Origin: Roseomonas mucosa ATCC BAA-692
GTDB lineage: Bacteria; Pseudomonadota; Alphaproteobacteria; Acetobacterales; Acetobacteraceae
Assembly (NCBI RefSeq): GCF_000622225.1
Contig: NZ_JHWD01000003.1
Coordinates: forward strand, 124,001-188,000
Direction: 5' to 3'
DNA length: 64,000 bases
Translations under genes and position numbers: made by a program
Shown: one piece after another, positions 34,859 through 44,039 of the stretch
How the letters are laid out: the number at the start of each line of letters is the position of its first letter
Numbering within the stretch: position 1 is the stretch's first letter
The notes under the pieces: model-generated
What the model saw: the letters and a program-made list of their open reading frames with translations, nothing else
Told to the model about the DNA's origin: nothing
Database searches by the model: none

Positions 34859-35554
34859 TCAGCCGAGCAGCGGCAGCCGCTCCGCGATCAGGAAGGGCGC
34901 GCCGGGCGCGCGCTGGGTGAAGATGCAGAGCTCCCGCACCGGGCGCGGGCGGGCCGGAACATCGCCCAGATGGCCTTCCAGCAGCGGACGGACCAGGGCC
35001 ACCTCCGGCTCCGAGAGGCGCCGGGACAGGGTGACGTGGAACTTCCAGTCCCCGAAGACATCCGGATAGCCCCAGCGTTCCAGATGCGCGCGGCGCCGCG
35101 GCTCCAGCCGTTCCGGGCGTCGGCGGGCGATCTCGGCCTCGTTCAGCGGGGCGCGGAAGCGGTCCAGCGCTTCGACGCAGGCATCGCAGAAGCCCTGGAG
35201 CGTCGCCGAGGGCTGCGATTCCCGCAGCGCCAGGAAGCCGCCGAAATTCTCCAGCGCCAGCGGCGGCAGGGTGAAGGGGCGCAGGTGCGCCGCCAGCGCC
35301 ATCGCCCCCTCTCGGAACTCCGCATAGGGGGTGGCGAGGCGGAAGGGTGCCTTCAGCGTGGCGTGCAGGCCGTAGAGCCGCGCATCCGCCGTCGCCTCGG
35401 CCAGGTCGAAGCCCGGGACAGGCGGCTGTTCCAGCGTGGCCCCGGTTTCCGGGTCGCGCCCGAGCCAGGAGGCGCCGAGGCGGTGCAGCGGGTCGTCGCG
35501 CTCGGGCGCCCAGTAGAGGGCGACACGGGCGGTCTCGGCGGAAGGCGGCGTCAC
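34859..35554 (-). CDS. DUF1045 protein (phosphonate-operon 2H phosphodiesterase-like)
   Basis: 231-residue protein of the DUF1045 family, found in phosphonate operons and related to 2H phosphoesterases. Seen: RVALYWAPERDDPLHRLGASWLGRD at the N-terminus, LYGLHATLKAPFRL (first H-x-T) and FGDWKFHVTLSRRL (second H-x-T), the paired HxT motifs of the 2H fold. GTG 35554 overlaps the phnM stop codon (GTGA), so it is coupled to phnM. In phosphonate operons this family may act on cyclic ribose phosphates. Confidence 0.9.
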   Translation of the reverse strand: MTPPSAETARVALYWAPERDDPLHRLGASWLGRDPETGATLEQPPVPGFDLAEATADARLYGLHATLKAPFRLATPYAEFREGAMALAAHLRPFTLPPLALENFGGFLALRESQPSATLQGFCDACVEALDRFRAPLNEAEIARRRPERLEPRRRAHLERWGYPDVFGDWKFHVTLSRRLSEPEVALVRPLLEGHLGDVPARPRPVRELCIFTQRAPGAPFLIAERLPLLG

Positions 35555-36711
35555 GCGATGCGCTCCCCGGCCAACCAAACCGAGCGCACCATGGGCAGCG
35601 CGGTGCCCGCCGGCGCGAGCGAAGCGGGCAGGGGGCGCACCCGCACCATGTCGGCCCGCAGCCCGGGCTCCAGCCTGCCGCGGTCGTCCAGCAGCGCCAT
35701 GCGGGCGGGGTTGGCGGTGACCAGGGCGATCGCGGCGGGGAGGCTGATGCCTTCCCCCAGGCCGAGCCGCCAGGCGGCCTCCAGCATGGCGGGGGGCACG
35801 TAGTCGCTGGCGATGCAGTCCGCCAGCCCTTCGCGCACCAGGTCGATGGCCGCGACATTGCCGGAATGGCTGCCGCCGCGCACGAGGTTGGGAGCGCCCA
35901 CGATGACGTCCATGCCATGCGCGCGGGCGGCGCGGGCGGCCTCATGGTTCACCGGGAACTCGCTGACCCGGATACCGTCCGCATGGTTCCGGGCGACCTC
36001 GGCGGCGCACCAGTCGTCATGCGCGGCCAGCGGAACCCGCCCGCCCAGCGTATCCAGAAGCGCGGCGCGGTTGCGGGCGGCATTCGCCGTGCGCAGCGCG
36101 GTCATCGCCTCGATATGCGCCTCGATCTCCGCGTCCTTCATCCCCTCCCGCCGCTTCATGGCGCGGTAGCGGTCCATGTCCACGAACTGGCCCACGCCGG
36201 GCACATGGTCCATCAGGCTGGCGAAGCGCAGCAGCGGATGGGAGGCGACCTCGGCCAGCAGCGAGTCCATGTCCGGAGCCGGCAACTCGCAGCGCAAATG
36301 CAGGAAGTGGTCGCATTTCAGCACGCCGGCCAGGCCGAGGGAGGCGAGGTCGGCCACCCCGTCCAGAAAGGTCCGGTGCCGCCCGCCGGTCGTGTTGATG
36401 TCGCCCACGCAGAGGGCGTCGAAGACCGTCGTCACCCCGGCGGCCGCGGTCTGCGCGTCGTGCGACAGCATGGCGGAGCGCGAGGGCCAGCGCGCCCCGG
36501 CGCGCGGCAGGACCTGGCGCTCCAGGTTGTCGGTGTGCAGGTCGATGATGCCGGGGATGAGGTGGTCGCCCTCCAGGTCCAGCGCGCCCGGCGCCTGGCT
36601 GCGGCCCGGGGCGATCTCCGCGATCAGCCCGTCGCGGAGGAGGATGGTGCCGTCGAGCAGGCAATCGGGCAGGACGAGGGTGGCATTGGTCAGGATTTGT
36701 TCGCGGAGCAT
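35551..36711 (-). CDS. phnM: Alpha-D-ribose 1-methylphosphonate 5-triphosphate diphosphatase
   Basis: 386-residue amidohydrolase-superfamily enzyme. In the C-P lyase pathway PhnM hydrolyses RPnTP to the 5-phosphate. Diagnostic HLIPGIIDLHTDNLERQ (about residues 51-67) carries the HxD..E metal site typical of PhnM, followed by DALCVGDINTTGGRH, GVLKCDHFLHLRCELP, LAAHDD, and ASDYVPPAMLEAAWRL. No other C-P lyase gene is nearby. ATG 36711 is chosen because homologues begin just before ILTNATLVLPD; ATG 36726 is an alternative. Coupled to DUF1045. Confidence 0.9.
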   Translation of the reverse strand: MLREQILTNATLVLPDCLLDGTILLRDGLIAEIAPGRSQAPGALDLEGDHLIPGIIDLHTDNLERQVLPRAGARWPSRSAMLSHDAQTAAAGVTTVFDALCVGDINTTGGRHRTFLDGVADLASLGLAGVLKCDHFLHLRCELPAPDMDSLLAEVASHPLLRFASLMDHVPGVGQFVDMDRYRAMKRREGMKDAEIEAHIEAMTALRTANAARNRAALLDTLGGRVPLAAHDDWCAAEVARNHADGIRVSEFPVNHEAARAARAHGMDVIVGAPNLVRGGSHSGNVAAIDLVREGLADCIASDYVPPAMLEAAWRLGLGEGISLPAAIALVTANPARMALLDDRGRLEPGLRADMVRVRPLPASLAPAGTALPMVRSVWLAGERIA

Positions 36712-36805
36712 GGCCGGATTCTGCATGACAGGCCCGGCCGCGCCAGCGCCGGGATCATGACAACACGAAGAAAACAGCTGCGAAAAGCGACCCGCCCGCG
36801 CCGGG

Positions 36806-37366
36806 TCAGAGCATCTCCGGCCGGAACAGCGGTCGGCGGCTGATGATCCGGCCCGACACCATGAAGACGCCGTCCCCCGTATAGTGCAGCGTTTCCGGAT
36901 GCCGGGGGGAAGGGGCGACATGCGCCTTCACCACCTCGAAGACGAAGAGGTCGTATTTCCCGACCAGCGCGTCGTCGTGCAGCCGGCATTCGAAGCTGGC
37001 GTGGCATTCGCCGATCAGCGGCGCCCGGACTTCGCTGGCCGGCTCGGCGGTCAGGCCGAAGGCGGCGAACTTGTCGGTCCCCGCCCCGGAGCAGTTGCCG
37101 ATCCCGACAACCTCGTCGGTGAGGCGGGTGGTGGGCAGGTTGACCACGCATTCGCCGCTCTCCCGGATCATCCGGTGGCTGTGGTTGCCGCGCGAGATCA
37201 TGCAGGCGAGCAGGGAGGGCGAGAACTCCATGATCATGTGCCAGCCCAGGGTCATGATGTTGTCCCGCCCCTGCCAGTGGGAGGAGACGAGCACGATCGG
37301 GCCGGGTTCGAGGTAGCGGCGGACCCTGGCAGGCGGGAAAACCTCCTTCCGGACAGGCTTGGGCAT
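36806..37366 (-). CDS. Flavin reductase family protein
   Basis: 186-residue FMN-binding flavin reductase-like protein. MPKPVRKEVFPPARVRRYLEPGPIVLVSS begins the split-barrel; TLGWHMIMEFSPSLLACMISRGNHSHRMI is the FMN region; CVVNLPTTRL and FECRLHDDALVGKYDLFVFEVV are conserved. Such proteins reduce flavin with NAD(P)H, often for a partner monooxygenase. ATG 37366 has AGGAAG upstream. No monooxygenase is adjacent; it is the first gene of the leftward set that runs into phnM (gap about 95 bases). Confidence 0.85.
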   Translation of the reverse strand: MPKPVRKEVFPPARVRRYLEPGPIVLVSSHWQGRDNIMTLGWHMIMEFSPSLLACMISRGNHSHRMIRESGECVVNLPTTRLTDEVVGIGNCSGAGTDKFAAFGLTAEPASEVRAPLIGECHASFECRLHDDALVGKYDLFVFEVVKAHVAPSPRHPETLHYTGDGVFMVSGRIISRRPLFRPEML

Positions 37367-37598
37367 GGCGGCTTCCTGGCTGCGTCCCGGACGGACCGGC
37401 CCTCCGGGGAGTGCCGGTTCAACAGCCACGCGCCGCATCCGTTGCGGGCGGTCCCTGGCGGTGCCGAGGGAGGAGGGCGCGGGGAAAGGTGGGGAGGTGC
37501 CGCGCGCCTGGGATGCCGAGGCAGCGAAAGCCGTGAGGCGTGCCCCGATCCGGGGAAGTTTCCCGCACCGCCGCCGCATCAGGATGTAAGGAGAAAGA

Positions 37599-37674
37599 TG
37601 GCTCCCCGAGTTGGACTCGAACCAACGACCTAGCGATTAACAGTCGCGTGCTCTACCAGCTGAGCTATCGGGGA
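37599..37674 (-). tRNA. tRNA-Asn (GTT)
   Basis: Cloverleaf on the minus strand: acceptor TCCCCGA/TCGGGGA, D arm AGCTCAGCTGGTAGAGC, anticodon loop CTGTTAA with GTT, T arm GTTCGAGTC, and encoded CCA (37599-37601). 76 bases including CCA. Confidence 0.96.
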
Positions 37675-37844
37675 TCGCCGTGGTGGGGCTCATCTATCCG
37701 AGGGCGGCGGGGCCCGCAAGACAGGGGGGACAGATTTTTTCAAACAACCCGGAAATCGCCGGAATACCTGCCCAACGCTTCGCGCAAACCAGCAGGAATC
37801 ACGCCCAGTGGGCTGATTTTCCGGTATTCAGGATGGAAGGGGTG

Positions 37845-37918
37845 TGGAGGCTCCGGGCGGAATCGAACCGCCGTACACGGTTTTGCAGACCGCTCCCTGA
37901 CCACTCGGGCACGGAGCC
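37845..37918 (-). tRNA. tRNA-Cys (GCA)
   Basis: Minus-strand cloverleaf: acceptor GGCTCCG/CGGAGCC, D arm GCCCGAGTGGTCAGGGAGC, anticodon loop with GCA (CTGCAAA), T arm GGTTCGATTCC, discriminator T and encoded CCA. 74 bases including CCA. Confidence 0.95.
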
Positions 37919-38063
37919 ACGCCGCCCATCTACGGGGCGGGCACCGTCCTGTCCAGGGGGTGGGGGCGGTAAGCTGATACATTCGCGGCTGTAGGCTTGG
38001 CCACATGCACCCGCCGACCTATAAGCGGCGGCACAGACGACCAGCAGGGGGTCCGGAAGCGGC

Positions 38064-38720
38064 ATGGATTACGTCGAGGCGCGCCGTTACATGGTGGATG
38101 GGCAGGTCCGCCCCAACAAGGTGACCGACGCGCGGTTGCTGGACGCCATGCTGACACTGCCGCGCGAGCGCTTCGTGCCACAGGGCATGGCGGACCGTGC
38201 CATGGTGGATGGCGACCTGCCGCTCGGCGAGGGCCGCTTCCTGATGCAGCCGATGGCCCTGGCGCGGCTGGTCCAGCTTCTGAACCCGCGGGCGGGGGAG
38301 CGCGTGCTGGTGGTCGCCGCCGGCACGGGCTACGGCGCCGCGGTCCTGGCCGAGATGGGGGCCGAGGTCGTCGCGCTGGAATCCGATGTGCGCCTGATCG
38401 ACATCGCGCGCCACGCCCTGGGCGGGCTGCCCGTATTGTGCCTGCGGCTGGAGCGGGGCGATCTCGCCGCCGGCTGGCCCGAGGCCGCGCCCTATGATGC
38501 CATCCTCATCGAAGGGGCGGTGCCCCAGGTGCCGGAGGCCATCTCCTCGCAGCTCGCCGAGGGCGGGCGACTCGTGACCGTGCTGCGGCCCGAGGGCCAG
38601 GCCGGCCGTGCTGTGCTCGGCCGCCGCACCGGCGGCGCCTTCTCCGCCGTGCCCGCCTTCGACTGCCAGACGGAGCGGCTGCCCGGCTTTTTCGCGCCCG
38701 CCGGATTCGTCTTCGCCTGA
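38064..38720 (+). CDS. pcm: Protein-L-isoaspartate O-methyltransferase family protein
   Basis: 218-residue SAM-dependent methyltransferase of the PCMT family. MDYVEARRYMVDGQVRPNKVTDARLLDAM is the N-terminus common in alphaproteobacteria; RERFVP and the AdoMet loop VLVVAAGTGYGAAVLAEMGA (about residues 81-100) follow, with ALESD and AILIEGAVP. Family members repair isoaspartate in damaged proteins; the alphaproteobacterial copies upstream of tolC are less well tested. The SAM loop reads AAGTGY rather than GTGSGY, a mild variant. It precedes tolC on the same strand. Confidence 0.9.
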   Translation: MDYVEARRYMVDGQVRPNKVTDARLLDAMLTLPRERFVPQGMADRAMVDGDLPLGEGRFLMQPMALARLVQLLNPRAGERVLVVAAGTGYGAAVLAEMGAEVVALESDVRLIDIARHALGGLPVLCLRLERGDLAAGWPEAAPYDAILIEGAVPQVPEAISSQLAEGGRLVTVLRPEGQAGRAVLGRRTGGAFSAVPAFDCQTERLPGFFAPAGFVFA

Positions 38721-38997
38721 CGGCAGGGGCCGTTTGGCCCGGCGGCGGGCGCCCGGGGGGACCCCCGCCGGGAAGCCCGCCGGAGATCCCCGCCCGGACC
38801 GGGCCCGCCAGGCGGGGCCGGTTCACCGCCCGCCAGGGCCCGCCGGCCTTCCCGCCGATCCCCGCCGCCGCCCGTCCGCGACCATCCCTGCGGATGACGG
38901 CTCTTCTGGCCATGGGAAGGCAGGGCGGTCTAGGCTCCGGCGAAACCATCCCTCGAGACCTGGGCGCCCGGCCTTCGGGCCCGCGCAAGGAGTTCCG

Positions 38998-40392
38998 GTG
39001 CCGATGTCACGACGCCTCACCCTCGCTCTCGCCACCGCCCTCGCCCTTCCCGCCGCGGCCAAGGCACAGTCGCTGCAGGAAGCCCTGGCGCAGACCTATG
39101 CCAACAACCCGACGCTGCAGACGGCCCGCGCTCAGTTGCGCGTGGTGGACGAGAACGTGCCGCAGGCCCTGGCGGGCTGGCGGCCCACCGTGTCCCTGAG
39201 CGGCGCCGCCGGCTATGTCGAGGGCACGGCCCGGACCCGGCAGAACGACGTCTCCTACTACAGCCGTGTCACCCGCGACACGATGACCCTGGCGGCGACG
39301 GCGACGCAGCCGATCTATCGCGGCGGCCGCACCGTGGCCTCCACCCGCCGGGCGGAGAACCAGGTCCTGGCGCAGCGCGCCCGGCTCCTGGCCACGGAGC
39401 AGCAGGTGCTGCAGCAGGCGGTCAACGCCTATGTCAACATGATCCTCTATTCCGAGGAACTGCGCCTGAACATCAACAACGTTCAGGTGCTGCAGCGCCA
39501 GCTCGACGCGACCAACGAGCGCTTCCGGGTCGGCGAGATCACCCGCACCGACGTCGCTCAGGCAGAATCGCGGCTTTCCGCGGCGCGCGCCAACCGTGCC
39601 ACGGCGGAAGGCCAGTTGCAGAGCGCGCGGGCGGTGTTCCAGCAGGTCATCGGCATGGTGCCGAACCGGCTGACCGCGCCGCAGCCGCTGAAGGCGCCGG
39701 TGCGCTCCTCGCAGGAGGCGAGCCAGATGGCCGCCGTCAACAACCCGAATGTCGTGGCCTCGCTGTTCGACGAGGCCGCGGGGCGCGACTTCATCGACGT
39801 GCAGATGTCGGCGCTGCTGCCCCAGGCGAGCGTGCAGGCCCAGGGCTACCGCGCCGACAATTCCAATGCCGACGGCACGCGCTTCACGGGCGGGCAGTTC
39901 ACCGCCAACGTCACCGTGCCGCTGTACCAGGGCGGGTCGGAATACGCGACCGTGCGCGCGGCGCGGCAGGATGCCTCGCGGCTGCGGCAGGTGGTGGACG
40001 ACCAGCGCCGCACGGCCAGCCAGCAGGCCACCTCCGCCTGGGAAACGCTGGTGAGCAACCGTGCCACCGTCGAGGGCAACCGCGCCGCCATCCGCGCCGC
40101 CGAGATCGCGCTGGACGGCGTGCAGCGCGAGGCCGTGGTTGGCAGCCGCACCACACTGGACGTGCTGAACCAGGAGCAGGAGCTGCTGAACAACCGCGTG
40201 GCGCTGGTGCAGGCGCTGGCGAGCAACGTGACCTCTTCCTACTCTCTTGCGGCGGCGGTGGGGCGGCTGACGGCGAAGGACCTGGCCCTGCCGGTGCAGA
40301 TCTATGACATGACGGCCTATTACAAGGCGGTGCGCGACCGCTGGATCGGCCTGGGCGACTACACCCCGGTCGCCGCCACGACGGAACGGTGA
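38998..40392 (+). CDS. tolC: TolC-family outer-membrane efflux protein
   Basis: 464-residue outer-membrane channel of the TolC/type I secretion family. Signal peptide RRLTLALATALALPAAAKAQ, then QEALAQTYANNPTLQTARAQLRV, the repeated helical hairpins, FRVGEITRTDVAQAESRLSAARANR and the duplicated VVGSRTTLDVLNQEQELLNNRVALV, a hallmark of TolC. The start is GTG 38998 because AAGGAG lies 5 bases upstream; ATG 39004 is 11 bases from that site. It forms the outer-membrane exit for RND pumps or type I secretion. Its stop is close to popZ. Confidence 0.93.
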   Translation: MPMSRRLTLALATALALPAAAKAQSLQEALAQTYANNPTLQTARAQLRVVDENVPQALAGWRPTVSLSGAAGYVEGTARTRQNDVSYYSRVTRDTMTLAATATQPIYRGGRTVASTRRAENQVLAQRARLLATEQQVLQQAVNAYVNMILYSEELRLNINNVQVLQRQLDATNERFRVGEITRTDVAQAESRLSAARANRATAEGQLQSARAVFQQVIGMVPNRLTAPQPLKAPVRSSQEASQMAAVNNPNVVASLFDEAAGRDFIDVQMSALLPQASVQAQGYRADNSNADGTRFTGGQFTANVTVPLYQGGSEYATVRAARQDASRLRQVVDDQRRTASQQATSAWETLVSNRATVEGNRAAIRAAEIALDGVQREAVVGSRTTLDVLNQEQELLNNRVALVQALASNVTSSYSLAAAVGRLTAKDLALPVQIYDMTAYYKAVRDRWIGLGDYTPVAATTER

Positions 40393-40394
40393 GC

Positions 40395-41069
40395 ATGTCC
40401 GGATCGCAGGGCCCCGCCGGCCAGGACCCCAACATGGAGGACATCCTGGCCTCCATCCGCCGCATCCTGAACGAGGACGAGCCCACCGCCGCTGCCCCCG
40501 CCGCGCCGGGAGCGGCGGCCATGCCCGGCACCGCCGCCCTGTCGCCCCACCCGGCGCCCCACATGACACCCCGCCCGGCACCACAGGTTCCGGCGGCGTT
40601 CCCGCCCGCCAGGGGGGAGACGGCGGCGCTGCCGGGCTCGACGCCCCTGACCTCGAGCCCGGCGCCGCAGCACGCCGATGATCCGTCGGAGGAGGCGCCG
40701 CCCGCGCCCGGCCCCGCACCGGCGCCCGCCGCCGAACCCCTGACCCTGACCGAGGCGATGATGGTCGCACCCGAGGCCCCGTCCGGCCCGCCCCCCGTGG
40801 CACCGTCACCCGATGCGGTGCCGTCCAACGGCTCGCTGCTGGCGCCCTCCACGGCCGCCGCCGCCGCCGCGGCGCTGAGCGAGCTGGCCCGCGCCGTGGC
40901 GGCCGAGCAGAAGAGCGTCATCTCCCGCAACGGCCCGAGCATCGAGGACGTGGTGCGCGAGGAGGTTCGGCCGCTGGTGAAGAACTGGCTGGATGCCCAT
41001 CTGCCGGGGATGGTGGAGCGCATGGTGCGTGCCGAGATCGAGCGGGTGCTCGGCCGCCCGGCCTCCTGA
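40395..41069 (+). CDS. popZ: PopZ (DUF2497) polar organising protein
   Basis: 224-residue PopZ/DUF2497 protein. The N-terminal helix EDILASIRRILNEDE and the C-terminal oligomerisation region VVREEVRPLVKNWLDAHLPGMVERMVRAEIERV flank a long proline/alanine-rich disordered linker. PopZ forms a polymeric polar hub that anchors the ParB-parS centromere and cell-cycle proteins. The location between tolC and valS is the conserved alphaproteobacterial order. ATG 40395 is used; a GTG at 40389 inside the tolC stop is an alternative. The linker is ~100 residues and unusually proline-rich. Confidence 0.92.
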   Translation: MSGSQGPAGQDPNMEDILASIRRILNEDEPTAAAPAAPGAAAMPGTAALSPHPAPHMTPRPAPQVPAAFPPARGETAALPGSTPLTSSPAPQHADDPSEEAPPAPGPAPAPAAEPLTLTEAMMVAPEAPSGPPPVAPSPDAVPSNGSLLAPSTAAAAAAALSELARAVAAEQKSVISRNGPSIEDVVREEVRPLVKNWLDAHLPGMVERMVRAEIERVLGRPAS

Positions 41070-41153
41070 GGCCGGGGTGCGGAAGGGTGTTCTGATCCGG
41101 ACGCAACCCTTCCGCACTTGACGTTCGGGCGTCTCCCGGCACAGGGATGCGCC

Positions 41154-43850
41154 ATGCTCGAAAAGACCCTGACGCCCGCCGATTTCGAGGCGAAGCTCTA
41201 CGAAGGCTGGGAAAGCTCCGGGGCCTTCTCCGCCCGTCCGGACAGCCCGGCCCAGCCTTTCACGATCATGATCCCGCCGCCCAACGTCACGGGCAGCCTC
41301 CATATCGGCCATGCCCTGACCTTCACGGTGCAGGACATGCTGATCCGCTGGCGCCGGATGCAGGGGCGGGACACGCTGTGGCAGCCCGGCACCGACCATG
41401 CCGGCATCGCCACCCAGATGGTGGTGGAGCGCCTGCTCGGCACCCAGGGCCTCAAGCGGCGCGAGATCGGGCGCGAGGCCTTCACCCAGCATGTCTGGGA
41501 ATGGAAGGCGCAGTCCGGCGGTACCATCACCCGGCAGCTCCGCCGGCTCGGCGCCAGCCTGGACTGGCCGCGCGAGCGCTTCACCATGGACGAGGGCCTG
41601 TCCGAAGCCGTGCGCGAGGTCTTCGTCACCCTGCACGAGCAGGGGCTGATCTACCGCGACCGGCGGCTGGTGAACTGGGACCCGGTCTTCCAGTCCTCCA
41701 TCTCCGACCTGGAGGTGGAGAGCCGCGAGGTGAAGGGACATCTCTGGCACCTGCGGTATCCGGTGGAGGGACAGCCCGGCCGCTTCCTGACTGTGGCGAC
41801 CACGCGGCCCGAGACGATGCTGGGTGACACTGCCGTGGCGGTGCATCCGGAAGACGAACGCTACCGCGACCTCGTCGGCAAGCATGTGATCCTGCCGCTG
41901 ACGGGGCGGCGGATCCCGGTGGTGGCGGACGAGTATTCCGACCCGGAGAAGGGCACCGGCGCGGTGAAGATCACCCCGGGCCATGACTTCAACGACTTCG
42001 CGGTTGGCAAGCGGCATGGCCTCGCTTCTCTCTCGGTGCTGGATGCCGAGGCGCGGGTGACGCTCGACGAGATCGGGGGCGAGCTCGCCGCGGCCGAGGG
42101 CATCGCCGACCCGGCTTTCGTGCGCTCGCTGGCGGGGCTGGACCGCTTCAAGGCACGCGAGGCCATCGTCGCCGAGATGGAACGGCTGGAGCTGCTGGAG
42201 AAGATCGAGCCGCATACCCATGCCGTGCCGCATGGCGACCGTTCCGGCGTGCCGATCGAGCCGCGCCTGACGATGCAGTGGTACTGCGACGCGGCGACGC
42301 TGGCGAAGCCCGCCATCGCCGCGGTCGAGGACGGGCGCATGCAGTTCGTCCCCAGGCAGTGGGAGAACACCTTCTTCGCCTGGATGCGGGAGATCGAGCC
42401 CTGGTGCATCTCGCGCCAGCTCTGGTGGGGCCACCGCATCCCCGCCTGGTACGGGCCAGACGGCACCGCCTTCGTGGCGCGCGACGAGGCCGGGGCGCAG
42501 GCGCAGGCCCGCGCCCATTACGGGCGGGACGAGGCGCTGACCCGCGACGAGGACGTGCTCGACACCTGGTTCTCCTCGGCGCTCTGGCCCTTCTCCACGC
42601 TGGGCTGGCCGAAGCGGACGCCGGAGCTCGCGCGCTACTACCCGACCGACGTGCTGGTGACGGGCTTCGACATCATCTTCTTCTGGGTCGCCCGGATGAT
42701 GATGATGGGCCTGCACTTCATGGGCGACGTGCCCTTCCGCACCATCTACATGCATGGGCTGGTCCGCGACGAGAAGGGCCAGAAGATGTCGAAGAGCAAG
42801 GGGAACGTGATCGATCCCCTGGAGCTGATCGACAGCTTCGGCGCCGACGCCGTGCGCTTCACCATCGCCGCGCTGGCCGGGCCGGGGCGTGACGTGAAGC
42901 TCGGGCGTTCGCGCGTGGAGAACGGCCGCTCCTTCATCACCAAGCTGTGGAACGCCGCGCGCTTCTGCGAGATGAACGGCATCCAGGCCGATCCCGGCTT
43001 CCTGCCGGAGGCCTGCGCCACGCCCCTGGCGCGCTGGGTGATCGACGCGGCGAACCTCGCGGTGCGGGAGGCGACGGCGGCGCTGCAGGCCTACCGCTTC
43101 GACGAATACGCCGCCGCGGTGCGCCGCTTTGCCTGGGACACCTTCTGCGACTGGTTCCTGGAATTCGCCAAGCCCGCGCTCGCCTCGGGCGACACGCCGG
43201 AGGCGCGCGAGGCCAGGGGCGCGGCGCAGCACGTGCTGGGCGTGCTGCTGCGTCTGATGCATCCGGTGGCGCCCTTCGTCACCGAGGAGCTGTGGCACAG
43301 GATGGGCTATGGCCCGGAGCTGAGCCTGATCCACACCGGCTGGCCGGAGCCGGTGCGCGTGAGCGAGCCCGAGGCGGCGCGCGAGGAGATGGATTGGCTG
43401 GTCGGGCTGATCTCCACGGTGCGCGGCGTGCGGGCCGAGATGAACGTACCGCCCAGCCAACGTTTCCCGCTGCTGGTGCAGGGGGCGGGGCCGGAGGTGC
43501 TGGCGCGCGGCCAGCGCTGGCTGGACACCATCGGCCGCATGGCACGGATCGAGGCGATCCAGCCGCTGGCCGGGGAGCCGCCGAAGGGCGTGGCGCAGGC
43601 GGTGCTGGGGGAGGCGACGATCATGCTGCCTCTGGCCGGCATCATCGACATCGATGCCGAGCGCGCGCGTCTGGCCAAGGAACGCGGCAAGGCCGAAGCG
43701 GAGGCGAGGAAGATCGCCGCCAAGCTCGACAACGCCGATTTCGTCGCCCGTGCCAAGCCGGAAGTGGTCGAGGAGAACCGCGAGCGCCTCGCCGCCGCCC
43801 AGGCGGAGATCGCCCGGCTGGAGGCCGCGCTGGGCCGCATCGCGGCCTGA
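41154..43850 (+). CDS. valS: Valine--tRNA ligase
   Basis: 898-residue class I aminoacyl-tRNA synthetase, full length. PPPNVTGSLHIGHAL contains the HIGH motif near residue 47; the editing domain lies at about 200-330; GQKMSKSKGNVIDP (about residue 542) is KMSKS; an anticodon-binding domain and a C-terminal coiled coil (AKERGKAEAEARKIAAKL) complete it. It charges tRNA-Val in the cytosol. ATG 41154 is the family start (MLEKTLTPADFEAKLYEGWE). It follows popZ by 84 bases. Confidence 0.97.
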   Translation: MLEKTLTPADFEAKLYEGWESSGAFSARPDSPAQPFTIMIPPPNVTGSLHIGHALTFTVQDMLIRWRRMQGRDTLWQPGTDHAGIATQMVVERLLGTQGLKRREIGREAFTQHVWEWKAQSGGTITRQLRRLGASLDWPRERFTMDEGLSEAVREVFVTLHEQGLIYRDRRLVNWDPVFQSSISDLEVESREVKGHLWHLRYPVEGQPGRFLTVATTRPETMLGDTAVAVHPEDERYRDLVGKHVILPLTGRRIPVVADEYSDPEKGTGAVKITPGHDFNDFAVGKRHGLASLSVLDAEARVTLDEIGGELAAAEGIADPAFVRSLAGLDRFKAREAIVAEMERLELLEKIEPHTHAVPHGDRSGVPIEPRLTMQWYCDAATLAKPAIAAVEDGRMQFVPRQWENTFFAWMREIEPWCISRQLWWGHRIPAWYGPDGTAFVARDEAGAQAQARAHYGRDEALTRDEDVLDTWFSSALWPFSTLGWPKRTPELARYYPTDVLVTGFDIIFFWVARMMMMGLHFMGDVPFRTIYMHGLVRDEKGQKMSKSKGNVIDPLELIDSFGADAVRFTIAALAGPGRDVKLGRSRVENGRSFITKLWNAARFCEMNGIQADPGFLPEACATPLARWVIDAANLAVREATAALQAYRFDEYAAAVRRFAWDTFCDWFLEFAKPALASGDTPEAREARGAAQHVLGVLLRLMHPVAPFVTEELWHRMGYGPELSLIHTGWPEPVRVSEPEAAREEMDWLVGLISTVRGVRAEMNVPPSQRFPLLVQGAGPEVLARGQRWLDTIGRMARIEAIQPLAGEPPKGVAQAVLGEATIMLPLAGIIDIDAERARLAKERGKAEAEARKIAAKLDNADFVARAKPEVVEENRERLAAAQAEIARLEAALGRIAA

Positions 43851-44039
43851 GGGGTTGGGGCGCGCGCAAGGGGCTCCCCGGGGCCTCATCGCGCGCCTGT
43901 GCCCCGGCTGCTGCCGATTTGGGGTGGAGCGGAACCCCGCCTGCGGCGATCCTGCCTTTGCCATGACCGGAGCCGGGGGAGGCAGCCTCCAGCTGTTCCG
44001 GACCGGCGCCGGGGAAACGCAGGCCAAGGAAGCCGAAGA

